Assembly: GCF_024166365.1 (NCBI RefSeq)
Contig: NC_064831.1
Location: 49,663,768-49,727,767 of the forward strand
From: Elephas maximus indicus
Lineage: Eukaryota > Chordata > Mammalia > Proboscidea > Elephantidae
Length of the DNA stretch: 64,000 nucleotides
Reading direction: 5' to 3'
The notes below the pieces were generated by a model. It was not told where the DNA came from. It did no database searches and saw nothing but the letters and a program-made list of their open reading frames with translations. A program made the translations under genes and the position numbers. Below are positions 34,370 to 47,069 of the stretch, piece by piece; within the stretch, counting starts at the first letter, position 1; each line of letters starts with the position of its first letter.

Positions 34370-35440
34370 AAATATATTCTAGATGGAACGAAGATTTAAG
34401 AGAAAAAGATCCTTAAAATTATTTTTAAAAAACGTGAGTGAATATTTTTATGACCCTGGAGCGGACAAGGGTTTTCTAAGCCTTATGTGAAACTCAGGAG
34501 CCAAAAGGAAAATATAAATGAATTTGACTACAATAAAATAAAATAAATAAAAACTTGTATATATCAAGTGTTGCACAAAGCAAAGAACCTCATAAAACAG
34601 TCAAAGTCAAACAAGGTTCTAGGTTGAAGTATCTACAAAACCAGAAGAAAAAAAAAGTGAAATCCTTGAAATTCAAGAAGCTTTTCCAAAGTAATAAGAA
34701 AACCTAACAATCTAGTAGAAAAACTATTGTCGTTGTGTGTTGTTGAGTTGATTCTGGCTCATAACAACCCTACGTGACAGAGTAAAACTGCCCCAGAGGA
34801 GTTCCTAGGCAGTGATCTTTACAGGAGAAGATTGGTGGGTCTTTTCTCCCGAAAAGTGGCTGGTGGATTTCAACAGCTGACCTTTTGGTTAGCCACGGAG
34901 CAATTAGCCACTGTGCCAACAGGGATCCTTAGAGGAAAAATTAGTAGAAAAAAATCAACAGGAAAGAAATTTAAGAAAAAATGCAAAAAGGCCAAAAAAC
35001 ACAAGATAAAAGTTATTCAAGTTTACTAATTGTCAATGAAATGTACATTAAAACCATAGTGAGATATCATTTTCGTCTATTGGCAAAGGCAAAAAATAAG
35101 TAGTAAGTGGGTAAAGCTTTTTGAGTAGAGTCAATTAAAATTTTTTTAAAGACTGCACAATCTTTGAAATTATAATAATTTATTCTATAAAAAGTTGCTC
35201 AATGTACAAACATATAACAGAGATATATACACTTTATTGGAAATTGGAAATAAGTTTCCATGGATAACAGAATTCTTTAACTAAGCTATGGTATATCCTA
35301 TCAGATATAACCAAAGGAAAAGTATGCAACCTTTAAAAACAATAAGGTAGCTTTAAATATGGAATGACTTTTGATACACATTATAAAGAAAGCATGTTTC
35401 AAAAGGGCATGTAAAATATATTCTAATTTTTGTAAAATAA
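34370..35440 (+). mobile_element. Ancient L1 fragment split by an AfroSINE
   Basis: ATGACCCTGGAGCGGACAAGG, AGGAGCCAAAAGGAAAATA and, after the SINE, AATGAAATGTACATTAAAACC and AGTGAGATATCATTTTCGTCT are old L1 ORF2/3' phrases. No open frame remains. Confidence 0.6.
34722..34930 (-). mobile_element. AfroSINE
   Basis: GTGTTGTTGAGTTGATTCTGG, CGTGACAGAGTAAAACTGCC, GACCTTTTGGTTAGCCACGG, head AGCCACTGTGCCAACAGGG. Inserted in the ancient L1. Confidence 0.87.
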
Positions 35441-35894
35441 TAATAATGTGTTGAGTGTTGTTGACATGTGTTCTTCCAGAAGTTTCCTAAAAGGATACCA
35501 TAAGTCAGTCACTAGGGTGCTGGTTTAGACGTCTTTTACAATCCAGTAAATTTTCATTCCTTAATTGCTGGGAAAGGCTCATCCTTTCACCTGCTCACTG
35601 ATTCATCCAACAAGCACTAGTCATGTGCCTGAAGCAATGAGCTTGAGGTTAAGCAAATTGGCCCTGATGTTGGATTGCTTGGGTGTGACTCATCACATGA
35701 GCTCTATTATCTTGAGCTTATTATATTCCTTTAAAATGGGTGAAGGAATGAGGCCCAGTGGGGAGAAAGGCTACATCCGAGGTAGCTTCCCAGCCAGGGA
35801 CTAGTAAAACCTCATATAGCATATTACTAGGAGTGGCCACCTACCTAGGAATCATTGTACTCAGAGTAGAGGGAGCTGGAACTGAGTGGATAGT
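35441..35894. other. No gene seen
   Basis: Non-repetitive; no convincing frame. Confidence 0.4.
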
Positions 35895-36095
35895 GGGTGG
35901 ACCTGGAGCCAGACTGTTTGGGTACAAATCCGGCTCAGCCCACAAGGGCTGAATTGTCTTGAATAAACTACTCAGTGTATGTGCATTATAGGATTTGTTG
36001 TGAGGATTACATAAATCAAATAACCAATGTAAAGTGCTTAGAAGAGTGCCTGGCACAAACTAAGCCTCTGTATGTGTTAGTTATTATTATTTTGA
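35895..36095 (+). repeat. MIR-like ancient SINE
   Basis: TTTGGGTACAAATCCGGCTC, TTGTTGTGAGGATTACATAAA and AAGTGCTTAGAAGAGTGCCTGG follow MIR order. Confidence 0.75.
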
Positions 36096-36104
36096 AGGCA
36101 GTAG

Positions 36105-38065
36105 GGATTAAATTCACCACTCATCTGTCAGTCTGTCATACTGCAGTGGCTTGCATGTTGCTGTGATGCTGGAAGCTTTGTCACCCCTATATCAAATACT
36201 AGCATGGTCACCCGTGGTGGACAGGGTTCACTGGAGGTCCAGACTAAGACAGACTAGGAAAAAGGACCTGACAATCTACTTTTGAGAAAATTGGCCAGTG
36301 AAAATCTTATGAATAGTAGAACATTGTCTGGTATAGTACCAGAAGAAGAGTCCCTCAGGTTTGAAGGTACTTAAAATATGACTGGGGAAGAGCTGCCTCC
36401 TCAAAATAGAGTCAACCTTAATGACACAGATGGAGTTAAGCTTTCAGGACCTTCATTTGCTGATGTGGCAGAACTCAAAATGAGAAAAAACAGCTGCAAA
36501 CATCCATTAATAATCATAATGTGGAATATACAAAGTGTGAATCTAAGAAAATTGGAAGTCATCAAAAATGAAGTGGAACACTTGAAAATCGATATCCTAG
36601 GCATTAGTGAGCTGAAATGGACTGATATGGACCATTTTGAATGGGACAATCATATGGTGGTCTACTATGCTGGGAGTGACAAATTGAAAAAGAATGGTGT
36701 TGCATTATTGGTCAAAAAGAACACTTCAAGATCAATCTTGAAGTACAACACTGTCAGTGATAGGATAATATCCACACACCTACAAGGAAGGACCAGTTAA
36801 TATGACTACTATTCAAATTTACACACTAACCACTAAGGCCAAAGATGAAGAAATTGAAGACATTTACCAACTTCTGCAGTTTGAAATTGATCAAACACGC
36901 AATCAAGATTCTTTGGAGGCTGGAGTATAAAAGTTGGAAATGAAGGATCAGTAATTGGAAAATAAGGCCTTGGTGATGGAAACCATGCTGGAGATGGCAT
37001 GATAGAATTTTGCAGGACCAATGACTTATTCATTGCAAAATTCTTTTTCCATAACATGAAGAGGAACTATACACATGAACCTTGCAGGATGGGATAGACA
37101 GGAATCAAATCGACTACATTTGTGGAGACAACAGAGAAGCTCAATATCATCAGTCAGAACAAGATGAGGGGCCAACTGTTGAGCAGACCATCATTGCATC
37201 AATTACTTCATTAAGTTCAAGCTGGAGCAAAAGAAAACTAAAACAAGTCCACAAGAGGCAAAAATACAACCTTGAGTATGTCTTCCCTAAATTTAGAGAC
37301 CGTCTCAAGAATAGATTTGATGAATTGAACACTAATGACCAAAGACTAAATGAGTTATGTGATGACATCAAGGACACCCTACATGAAGAAAGCAAAAGGT
37401 CATTAAAAAGATAGGAAAGAAAGAAAAGAACAAAACGGATGTCAGAAGAGACTCTGAAACTTGCTCTTGAATGTAAGGCAGCTAAAGCAAATGCAAGAAA
37501 TGATAAAAGAGCTGAACAGAAGATTTCAAAGGATGACTTGAAGACAGAGTGAGGTATTATAAAGAAATGTGCAAAGACATGGAGTTAGAAAACCAAAAGG
37601 GAAGAACATGCTTAGCATTTCTCAAGCCAAAAGAACTGAAGAAAAAATTCAAGCCTAAGTTGCAATATTGAAAGGGTTCTATGAGAAAAATATTGAATGA
37701 CAGAGGAAGTATCAAAAGAAGTTAGATTACGGTGTTGACACACAATATTGACTATATCATGCACTGTCAGAAGAATAACCAATTCTGTCTTGGAAGAAGC
37801 ATAGTCCAAAAGCTCCTTAGAAGCAAGGATGGCAAGACTTCATCTCACTTCCTTTGGAGAAGAACATTATGCTTGGTAAAGTAGGTCAGTGAAAGAGAGG
37901 AAGAAGCTCCATGAGATATATTGACACACTGGCTGCAATGATGGCCTCCAGCATAGCAACAATTGTAAGGATGATGCAGGACTGGGCAGTGTTTCCTTCT
38001 GTTGTAACAGGGTTACTATGAGTTAAAACTGACTCAATGGCATGTAACAGCAACAACAAAAGCAT
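36105..38065 (+). mobile_element. RTE LINE with its 5' end, internally deleted
   Basis: It begins with the RTE 5' region (CATCTGTCAGTCTGTCATACT; GTGTTGCT-like GCATGTTGCTGTGATGCTGG). The 140-codon frame at 36378-36800 is the endonuclease N-terminus (TGEELPPQNRVNLND; DILGISELKWTDMDHFEW; VYYAG; GVALLVKK). The linker frame is at 37082-37414. Near 37735 it jumps to the 3' end (ATTGACTATATCATGCACTG), skipping the RT core, and finishes with GTAACAGCAACAACAAA. Two or more deletions and stops. Confidence 0.9.
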
Positions 38066-39829
38066 AGTTATGACCATAACTGCATACATGAAACTCTCCA
38101 GGGGTCCAGAATGCACAGTTGATAGAAATTCAAGGGCTGGGGCAGCATAGAAAGAGTGCTTGAAATACTTTCCTCATTTTCCACCTGTGATGGTTAATTT
38201 TTTTTTTTTGTACCTTAGATGAAGGTTTACAAAGCAAACTAGTTTCTCATTAAACAATTAATATACATACTGTTTTGTGACATTGGTTGCCAACCCCACG
38301 ACATGTCAACACTCTCCCTTCTTGTCCTTCGGTTCCCCATTACCAGCTTTCCTGACCCCTCCTGACTTCTGATCCTTGCCCCTGGGCTGGTGTGCCCATT
38401 TAGTGTCACTTTGTTTTATGGGCCTGTCTATCTTTTACAACCTCAGGAGTGACTTTATTACTGAGATACAAGGGTGTCTAGGGTCCATACTCTCAGGGTT
38501 TCTCTAGTCTCTCTCAGACCAGTAAGTCTTTTTTTTTTTTTTTTTTAGTGATTTGGAGTTTCCTACATTTTTCTCCCACTCTGTCTGGGACCCTCTATTG
38601 TGATCCCTGTCAGAGCAGTTGGTGGTGATAGCTGGGCGCCATCTAGTTGTACTTCAGTCAGTCTAGTGGAGGCTGTGGTACTTGTGGCCCATTAGTCTTT
38701 TGGACTAATTTCTCCCTTGTGTCTTTTATTTTCTTTATTCGCCCTTGCTCCAGATGGGGTGAGACCAGTGGAGTATCTTAGATGGCCGCTCGCAAGCTTT
38801 TAAGACCGCAAACGCTACTCATCAAAGTAGAGTGTAGAACGTTATCTTTATAAACTATGTGATGCCAGTTGAGCTAGATGTTCCCCAAGACCATGGTCCC
38901 CACAGCCCTCAGCCCAGTAACCTGGTCCCTTAGGGAGCTTGGAGGTGTCAAAGAAGCTTCCATGACTTTGTCTTGGACAAGTTGGGCTGACTTCCTCAGT
39001 ATTGCGTATTGTCTTACCCTTCACCAAAGTTACCACTTACCTATTATCTATTTAATATTTTTCCCTCCCAGGCACCCTCCCTCATAACCATCAAAGATTG
39101 TTTCTTTTTGTGTATAAACCTTATAAATGGTCTTATACAATATTTGTCATTTTGTGATTGACTTATTTCACTCAGCATAATGCCATCCAGATTCATCCAT
39201 GTTGTGAGATCCTTGCAGATTGTTCTCTACCTTTGTGTAGTGTCCATTCTGTGCATGTACCATAGTTTGTTTATCCATTCATCTTTTGATGGGCAACTAG
39301 ATTGTTTCCATATTTTTGCTATTGTGAACAATGCTGCAGTGAACATGGGTGTGCATATGTCTATTCATGTGATGGTTTTATTTCTCTAGGTTATAGTCCT
39401 AGGAGTGGGATTGCTGGATCATATGGTGTTTCTATTTCTGGCTTTCTAAGGAAGTACCATATCATTTTCCAAAATGGTTATACAAGTTTACATTCCTACC
39501 AGCAGTGCATAAGAGTTCCAACCTCCCTGAAGCCTCTCCAACATTTGTTATTTTCTGTTTTTTTTTCTTTTTTGATTCGTGCCAGTAAGATGGCATCTCA
39601 TTGTAGCTTTGATTTGCATTTCTCTAATCGCTAGTGACCTCAAGCATTTCCTCATGTATCTGTTACCCACTCGAATGTTTTCTTGGGTGAAGTGTTTGTT
39701 CATATCCTTTGTCTACTTTTTAGCTGGATTATTTGTCTTTTTGTTGTAGAGGTGTTGGGTTTTCCTGTAGATTTTAGATATTAGTCCTTTGTCTAATTTG
39801 TCATAGTTTCCCAGTTTGTACGTTCTCTT

Positions 39830-42763
39830 TTTCCTTCAGTACCATCTGTTCCTGATCATAGGGTACCTCCTGAAATGGTTGAACACCAACCGGTTCCTTA
39901 TGGTATAGTGACTCTGTGTATTCCTTCCAACTTCTTTTGATGCTTCCTGTGTCATTTAATATTTTCCTCATAGAATCCTTCAATATTGCAACTTGAGGCT
40001 TGAATTTTTTCTTCAGCTCTTTCAGCTTGAGAAATGCTGAGTGTGTTCTTCCCTTTTGGTTTTCTATCTCCAGGTTTTTGCACATGTCATTATAATACTT
40101 TACTCTGTCTTCTTGAATCGTCCTTTGAAATCTTCTGTTTAGCTCTTTTACTTCATCATTTCTTCCATTCACTTTAGCTACTAGATGTTGAAGAGCAAGT
40201 TTCGGAGTTTCTTCTGACATCCGTTTTGTTCTCTTCTTTCTTTTCTGTCTTTTTAATGACCCTTTGCTTTTTTCATGTATGATGTCCTTGATGTCATCCC
40301 ACAACTTGTCTGGTCTTTGGTCATTAGTGTTCGATGCCTCAAATCTATTCTGGAAGTGGTCTCTAAATTCAGGTGGGATATACTCAAGTTTGTACTTTGG
40401 CTCTCGAGGACTTGTTCTAATTTTCTTCAGTTTCAACCTGAACTTGCATATGAGTAATTGATAGTCTGTTCCACAGTTGGCCTCTTGCCTTGTTCTGACT
40501 GATGATATTGAGCTTTGCCATTGTCTCTTCCACAGATGTATTTGATGTGATTCCTGTGTATTCCATCTGCCTAGGTTCATGTGTATGGTCACCATGTACG
40601 TTGTTGAAAAAGGTTTTTGCAATGAAGGAGTCATTGGTCTTGCAAAATTCTGTCATGCAATCTCCAGCATCATTTCTATCACCAAAGCCATATTTTCCAA
40701 CTACTGATCCTTCTTCTTTGTTTCCAACTTTCACATTCCAATCACCAGTAATTATCAATGCATCTTGACTGTACATTCAGTTTCTTCATCTTCGGCCTTA
40801 GTGGTTGATGTGTAAATTTGAATAATAGTCGTATTCATTGGTCAGTGTTCAATCATTTCAGGACGTAGCATAGGATCATGAACTGATGGTACCAGAGGAA
40901 GAAATCCAAGCTGCACTGAAGGCACTAGTGAAAAACAAGGCTCCAGGCATTGACGGAATACCAATTAATATGTTTCAACAAACAATGCAGCACTGGAAGT
41001 GCTCAATTGTCTATGCCAAGAAATTTGGAAGACAGCTACCTGGCCAAACCATAGGAAGAGATCCATATTTATGCCTATCCCAAAGAAAGGTGATCCAACT
41101 GAATGAGGAAATTATCAAACAATATTGTTAATATCATAGGCAAGTAAAATTTTGCCGAAGATCATTCAAAAGTGGTTGCAGCAGTACATTGACAGGGAAC
41201 TGCCAGAAATTCAACCCGAATTCAGACGAGGATGTGGAACAAAGGATATTATTGCTGTTGTCTGATGGATCCTGGCTGAAAGCAGAGAATACCAGAAAGA
41301 TGTTTACCTGTGTTTTATTGACTATGCAAAGGAATTCAGTTGTGTGGATCATAACAAATTATGGATAACATAGCAAAGAACAGGAATTCCAGAACACTTA
41401 ATTGTGCTCATGAGGAACCTGTACATGGATTAAGAGGCAGTTGTTTGAATAGAACAAGGGGATACTACGTGGTTTAATGAATCAGAAAGACAGAAGAAGA
41501 ATTGACACCTTTGAATCGTGGTGTTGGCGAAGAATATTGAATATACCATGGATTGCCAAAAGAACGAACAAATCTGTCTTGGAAGAAGTACAACCAGAAT
41601 GCTTCCAGAAGCTAGAATGGCAAGACTACATCTTACATACTTTGGACATGTTGTCAGGAGAGATCAGGCCCTGGAGAAAGACATCATACTTGGTGAAGTA
41701 AGTGTCAATGAAAAAGGGGAAGACCCTCAACGAGATGGATTGACACGGTGCCTGCAACAGTGGGCTCAGGATTGTGGACATGGCACAGGACCGGTCAGCA
41801 TTTTGTTCTGTTGTACATAGCATTGCTGTGAGTTGGAATGGACTCGACAGCACCTGACAACAACAACAAGATGGTTTAAAATCAAGAAAGGTGTGCACCA
41901 GGGTTATAGCGTTTTAACATCCCTATTCTATCTGTATGCTGAGCAAATAATCCAAGAAGCTGGACTATATTAAGAAGAACACAACATTAGGATTGGAGGA
42001 AGATACATTAACGATCTGTGTTATAAAGATGAAGAACTTGAAATGCTTACTGATGAAGATTAAAGGCCACAATCCTCAGCATGGATTACACCTCAACATA
42101 AAGAAAACAAAAATCCTCACAACTGGACCAAGAAGCAACATCCTGATAAACGGAGAAAAGGTTGAAATTGTCAAGAATTTCATTTTACTTTGATCCACAA
42201 TCAACGCCCATGGAAGCAGTAATCAAGAACTCAAAAGACACATTGCATTGGGCAAATCTGCTACAAAAGACCTCTTTAAAGTGATGAAAAGCAAAGATGT
42301 CACCTTGAAGGTTAAGGTGCGCATGACCTAAACTCTGGTGTTTTTAATCACCTCATATGCATGTGAAAGCTGGGCAATGAATAAGGAAGACCAAAGAAGA
42401 ATTGACACCTTTGCTTTTGGTGTTGGTGAGAATATTGAATACACAGTGGACTGCCAAAAGAATGAACAAATCTGTCTTGGAAAATACAACCAGAATGATC
42501 CTTAGAAGCAAGGATGGCAAGACTGTGTCTCACATACTTTGGACATATTATCAGGATGGATCAGTCCCTGGAAAAGGACTTCCTGCTTGGTAAAGTAGGG
42601 GGTCAGCAAAAAGGAGGAAGACCCTTAACGGGATATATTGACACATTGGCAGCATGGCAGCAACAGTGAGCTCAAGCATAACAACAATTGTGAGGATTGC
42701 ACAGGCCTAGGCATAGAGTCTCTATGAGTCGGAATCAACCCGATGGCACCTAACAACGACAGG
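39830..42763 (+). mobile_element. RTE LINE with 5' inversion, inside L1
   Basis: 39830-40860 is antisense RTE (277-codon reverse frame at 39801-40634; linker reads FRDHFQNRFEASNTNDQRPDKLWDD, truncated here). From 40861 the element runs in sense (VPEEEIQAALKALVKNKAPGIDG, RT, 3' end CCTAACAACGACAG). The inverted part ends in element coordinates exactly where the sense part begins. It is interrupted at 41470 by another RTE fragment. Stops throughout. Confidence 0.9.
41470..41879 (+). mobile_element. RTE 3' fragment inside an RTE copy, 8-bp target duplication
   Basis: From 41478 it shows the RTE C-terminal coding (NQKDRRRIDTFESWCWRRILNIPW) and the 3' end CAACAACAACAAG. The host RTE resumes after TGGTTTAA (41872-41879), which also precedes the insertion (41470-41477). 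Confidence 0.82.
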
Positions 42764-43343
42764 TTCCCTTCTTACTCTTCTGGTGAAGATTTTTGATGAT
42801 TATAACTGTTTAATTTTTAGAAGATCCCATTTATCTATCTTCTGGTGTTTTTTAGTTATGGTTTGTATCCTGTTAATGTCATATATTATGGCCTCTAGAG
42901 TTGACCCTATTTTTTCTCCAACGGCCTTCATAGTTTTTGGTTTTGTATTTAGGTCTTTGATCCATTTTGAATTACTTTTTGTGTATGGTGTGATGTAAGG
43001 GCCCTGTTTCTTTTTTTTTTTTGCAGATAGACATCCAGTTTTGCCAGCACCATTTGTTAAAAAGAATATCTTTTCCCCATTTGATGGATTTTGGGTCTTT
43101 GTTTAAGATCAGTTGACCCCAGGTGGATGGGTTTACATCTGAGTTCTCAATTCTGTTCCATTGGTCAACGTGTCTGTCATTGTACCAGTACCAGGATATT
43201 TTGACTACCATTGCTGTATAGCAAGTTCTGAGGTCAAGTAGTGTGAGTCCTGCTACTTTATCGTTCTTCTTCAGTAGTACCTTCCCTGCCTGGGGCCTCT
43301 TCCCTTTCCTTATTAAGTTAATGATTAGTTTTTCCATCTCTTT

Positions 43344-44311
43344 AAAGAATGCTGTTGATGAAGAAAATATTCTCTGATAATTACAAAGGTGAGGAGGGAG
43401 GGAGAAGGATAATCACTAATTAGATAGCAGACAAGACCTATTTTAGGTGAAGGGAAAGACAACGCACAATACAGAAGAGGTCAGTACAACTGGACTAAAC
43501 CAAAAGCAAAGAAGTTTGCTGAATACAACAGAAGGTTTTGAAAGCCAGAGTAGCAGAGATAAGGGTTTGGGAACCATGGTTCCAGGGGACATCTAGGTCA
43601 ATTGGCATAACAAAATGTATTAAGAAAATGTTCTGCGTCACTTTGGTGAGCGGAGTCTGGGGTCTTAAATGCTAGCAAGTGGCCATCTAAGATGTATCAG
43701 TTGGTCTCAACTAGAGCACCAAAGACATAAGGTAAAGTTGGGCCCAAAAGACAGAAAGTGCCACATAAACCAGAGACTACATCAGCCTGAGACTGGAAGA
43801 ACTAGGTGGTGCCCGGCTCCCACTGATGACTGCCCTGACAGGGAACACAACAGAGAATCCCTGATGGAGTAGGTGAGCAGTGGGATGCAGATCTTAAATT
43901 CTCTCGTAAAAAGACTAGACAATGGTCTGATTGAGACTATGGGGTCCCTGGAGGTCATGGTCCCCAAACCCTTTGTTAGCCCAAGGCTGGAGCCACTCCT
44001 GAAGCTAACTCATCAGACAGGGATTGGACTGGAGTATAAGACAGAAAATGATACTGGTGAGGAGTGAGGTTCTTGCTCAAGTAGACACATGAGACTATGT
44101 GGGAAATTCCTGTCTGGAGGTGAGATGAGAAGACAGAGGGGGACAGAAGCTGGTTCAATGGACAAAGGGAATACAGGGTGGAGAGGAGGAGTGTGCTGTC
44201 TCATTATGGAGACAGCAGCTAGGAGTACATAGCAAGGCTTGTATAACACTTTGTATGAGAGGCTGGTAAACTTCCACTTAAAGCAAAATTAAAAAAAAAA
44301 GAATGCTGTTG
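43344..44311 (+). mobile_element. L1 3' UTR inserted in the opposite-strand L1
   Basis: Sense L1 3' UTR (TTGACCAGG-like body; CATGGTTCCAGGGGACATC; CTTCCACTTAAAGCAAAATT) ending in A10. AAAGAATGCTGTTG flanks it at 43344-43357 and 44298-44311; the host L1 ORF2 frame resumes after it. Confidence 0.93.
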
Positions 44312-45704
44312 GTATTTGGATTGAGATTGTATTGTATTTGTAGATTGCTTTAGGTAGAAGTGACCTTTTCACAATGTTAAATCTACCCATCCATGAGCAT
44401 TGTATGTGTTTCCATTTATATAGGTCTGTTTTGGTTTCTTGCAGTAGTAGTGTTTTATAGTTTTCTTTGTATAGATCTTTTACATCCCTGGTTAGATTTA
44501 TTCCTAAGTATTTTATTTTTTTAGGGGCTATTATAAATGGTACTGTTTTCCTTATTTTCTTTTCATAGTCCTCTTTATTGGTATATAGGAATCCAACTGA
44601 ATTTTGTATGTTTATCTTGTATCCTGCTACTCTGCTGAATCTTCCTAGAAGTGCCAGTAGTTTTCTTGTTGAGCTTTTTGAGTTTTCTATGTATAGTATC
44701 ATATCATCTGCAAATACAGACAGTTTTACTTCTTCCTTATCAATTTGGATGTCCTTTATTTCTTTTTCTTGACTTATTTTTCTAGCTAGGACTTTCTGCA
44801 TAATGTTAAATAGGAATGGTGCTAAACGGCACCCTTGTTCCTTTTCTCAAGGGGCATGTTTTCAGCCTCTGTCCATTAAGAATGCAGTTGGCTGTTGGTT
44901 TTGTATAGATGCCCTTTAGTATGTTGAGGAATTTCCCTGCTATACCCATTTTATTGAGATTTTTATCAGGAATGGGTGTTGGACTTTGTTGAATCCCTTT
45001 TCTGCGTTGATTGAGATAAACATGTGAATTCTTTTATTTATGTGGTTGATTATGTTGATTGATTTTCTAATGTTGAACCATCCTTGCAAACCTGGTATGA
45101 ATCCCACGTGGTCCTGGTGTATTATTTTTTTGATATAATGCTGAATTCCATTGGCTAGAATTTCGTTGAGAATTTTTACATCTATATTCATGAGAGATAT
45201 TGGTCAGTAATTTTCTTCTTTTGTGGTGTCTTTGCCTGATTTTGGTATCAGGGTTATACCAGTTTTGTAGAATGAATTCAGAGGTATCCCTTCCATTTCT
45301 ATGTTCTGAAACAGTTTGAATAGCACTGGTGTAAGCTCTTCTCTGAATATTTGGCAGAATTCTCCAGTGAAGCCATCTGGACCAGGGCTTTTTGTTGTTG
45401 TTGTTGGGAGTTTTTTTTTTTTACTACCTTTTCAATCTCTTCTCTTGTTATGGGTCTGTTCAGATTCTCAACTTCAGTTTGTGTTAGTTTGGATAGTAGT
45501 GTGTTTCTAGAAATTTGCTCATTTCCTCCAGGTTTTCAATTTTTTTGGAATATAGTTTTTCATAGTACTCTGTTATGATCCTTTTTATTTCAGTTGGGTC
45601 TGTTGTAATGTCCCCCATTTCATTTCTTATTTGGGTTATTTGCATCCTTTCCTGTTTTTCTTTTGTCCGTTTGGCCAGTGGTTTGTTGATTTTGTTGATC
45701 CTAA

Positions 45705-45955
45705 AGAAACAAGAGCCAGGAGAACAGCACATCCTTTGGGAGTGGGGTCCCTGCACTGAGAAGCTCCTAGACCAGGGGAAAATTGATGACAATGACCTTC
45801 CTCCAGAATCGACAGAGAGAAAGTCTCCCCCTGGAGCTGATGCCTTGAATTCAGACTTCTAGCCTCCTAGACTGTGAGAGAAATAAACTTTTGTTTGCTG
45901 AAGCCATACGCTTATGGTATTTATGTTATAGCAGCATTAGGTAACTAAGACAGGA
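45705..45955 (+). mobile_element. MaLR-type LTR 3' fragment inside L1
   Basis: CCTGCACTGAGAAGCTCCTAG, GACAGAGAGAAAGTCTCCCC, AATAAACTTTTGTTTGCTGAAG and GGTAACTAAGACA match the 3' part of the LTR at 21574-22084 in the opposite orientation. It ends with its own AATAAA region. Confidence 0.75.
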
Positions 45956-47069
45956 AGTTTTCTGTCAGCAAATCTTCAATAATCCTCTCTGTGTTTTCCA
46001 TTTTCTCCCCCATTCTAGAACTTCAATGACATGAAAATTTTTCCTTTTGATTGTATCCCGCATCATTCTCACGGTTTTTTTTTTTTTTTTTGAATTGTTC
46101 TTTGCTCTTTTGTCTGATATTTCCTCAAAGTGGTATTCAAGGATTTGTCTTCAATTTCACTGATTCTGTCTGCCATTGTTTCAAATAATGCTCCTAAAAC
46201 CTTCTATTGCAGTGTCCATTTCTGAAATCTTGTTGTTTATCTTTTGGATTTCTAATTGGTGGTTTTGTATGATTCCCAGTTGTTTATTTTGACATTTTGT
46301 TCCTGTATTATTTTCCTGATTTCTTCCATTGTTTTGTTTGTTTTTTTCCATGATTTTGCCTATTTTTTCCTTATTTTTGTCTGCATTCCCTTCGTCTGTT
46401 GGAGAACCCCGATTATTAGAATTCTAAATTCCCTATCAGGTAGTTCCAGTGCCTTTTCTCCTAGCAGAAGGTCATCTAGTGCTTAATTTTGGTTGCTTTC
46501 TGGAGCCATCCTCTCCTGTATTTTTAAAATATGTTTTGATATTTTCTACTGTCTCCAGGAATCCAGCAATTATTTGTGTGGTTTACTGATTGTAGATGTG
46601 ATTGTTTTCTCCTGCTTTTTTGTTTTATTTGGTTATGTCTGGGCAGGTGTGCTGGGTGTGTTTTGCTTGCTCGCCTGTGTGCATGATACTTCTCACACCT
46701 TGTCCCAGTGGGCAGGGCTGGTCACTCATCTATGGTGTAGCAGGGAAGGTCCAGTGGGGGTGGATAGGTGGGGATGTATACTTTGCAGCACAAAATGGGA
46801 GTGACTGGATGTGGCTCGGGGGCAGCGCAGTACAAGGTACATGGGATCACATCGGTACCACTTGGGGATGTGGCACTTGGCACATGCTGCAGGTAGGCAG
46901 GAGGGAAAGGAGAGGATGTGATGTGCAGAGCTAAGTGAATGAGTTAAAGAAGAGATAGAAGAGAGAGAAACAAAGGCAAAAGATAAAACGAAAAAAGTAA
47001 ATAAAATGGCTGAGAAGTACAAATTGGTGGGTGGGGATGGGGCAGACACATCAAGGCTGTGCAATGGTG

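Noticed and set aside
44289..44801. 170-codon L1 ORF2 frame as a functional reverse transcriptase
   Set aside because: It is only part of ORF2, stops soon on both sides, and motif A of the same element is altered.
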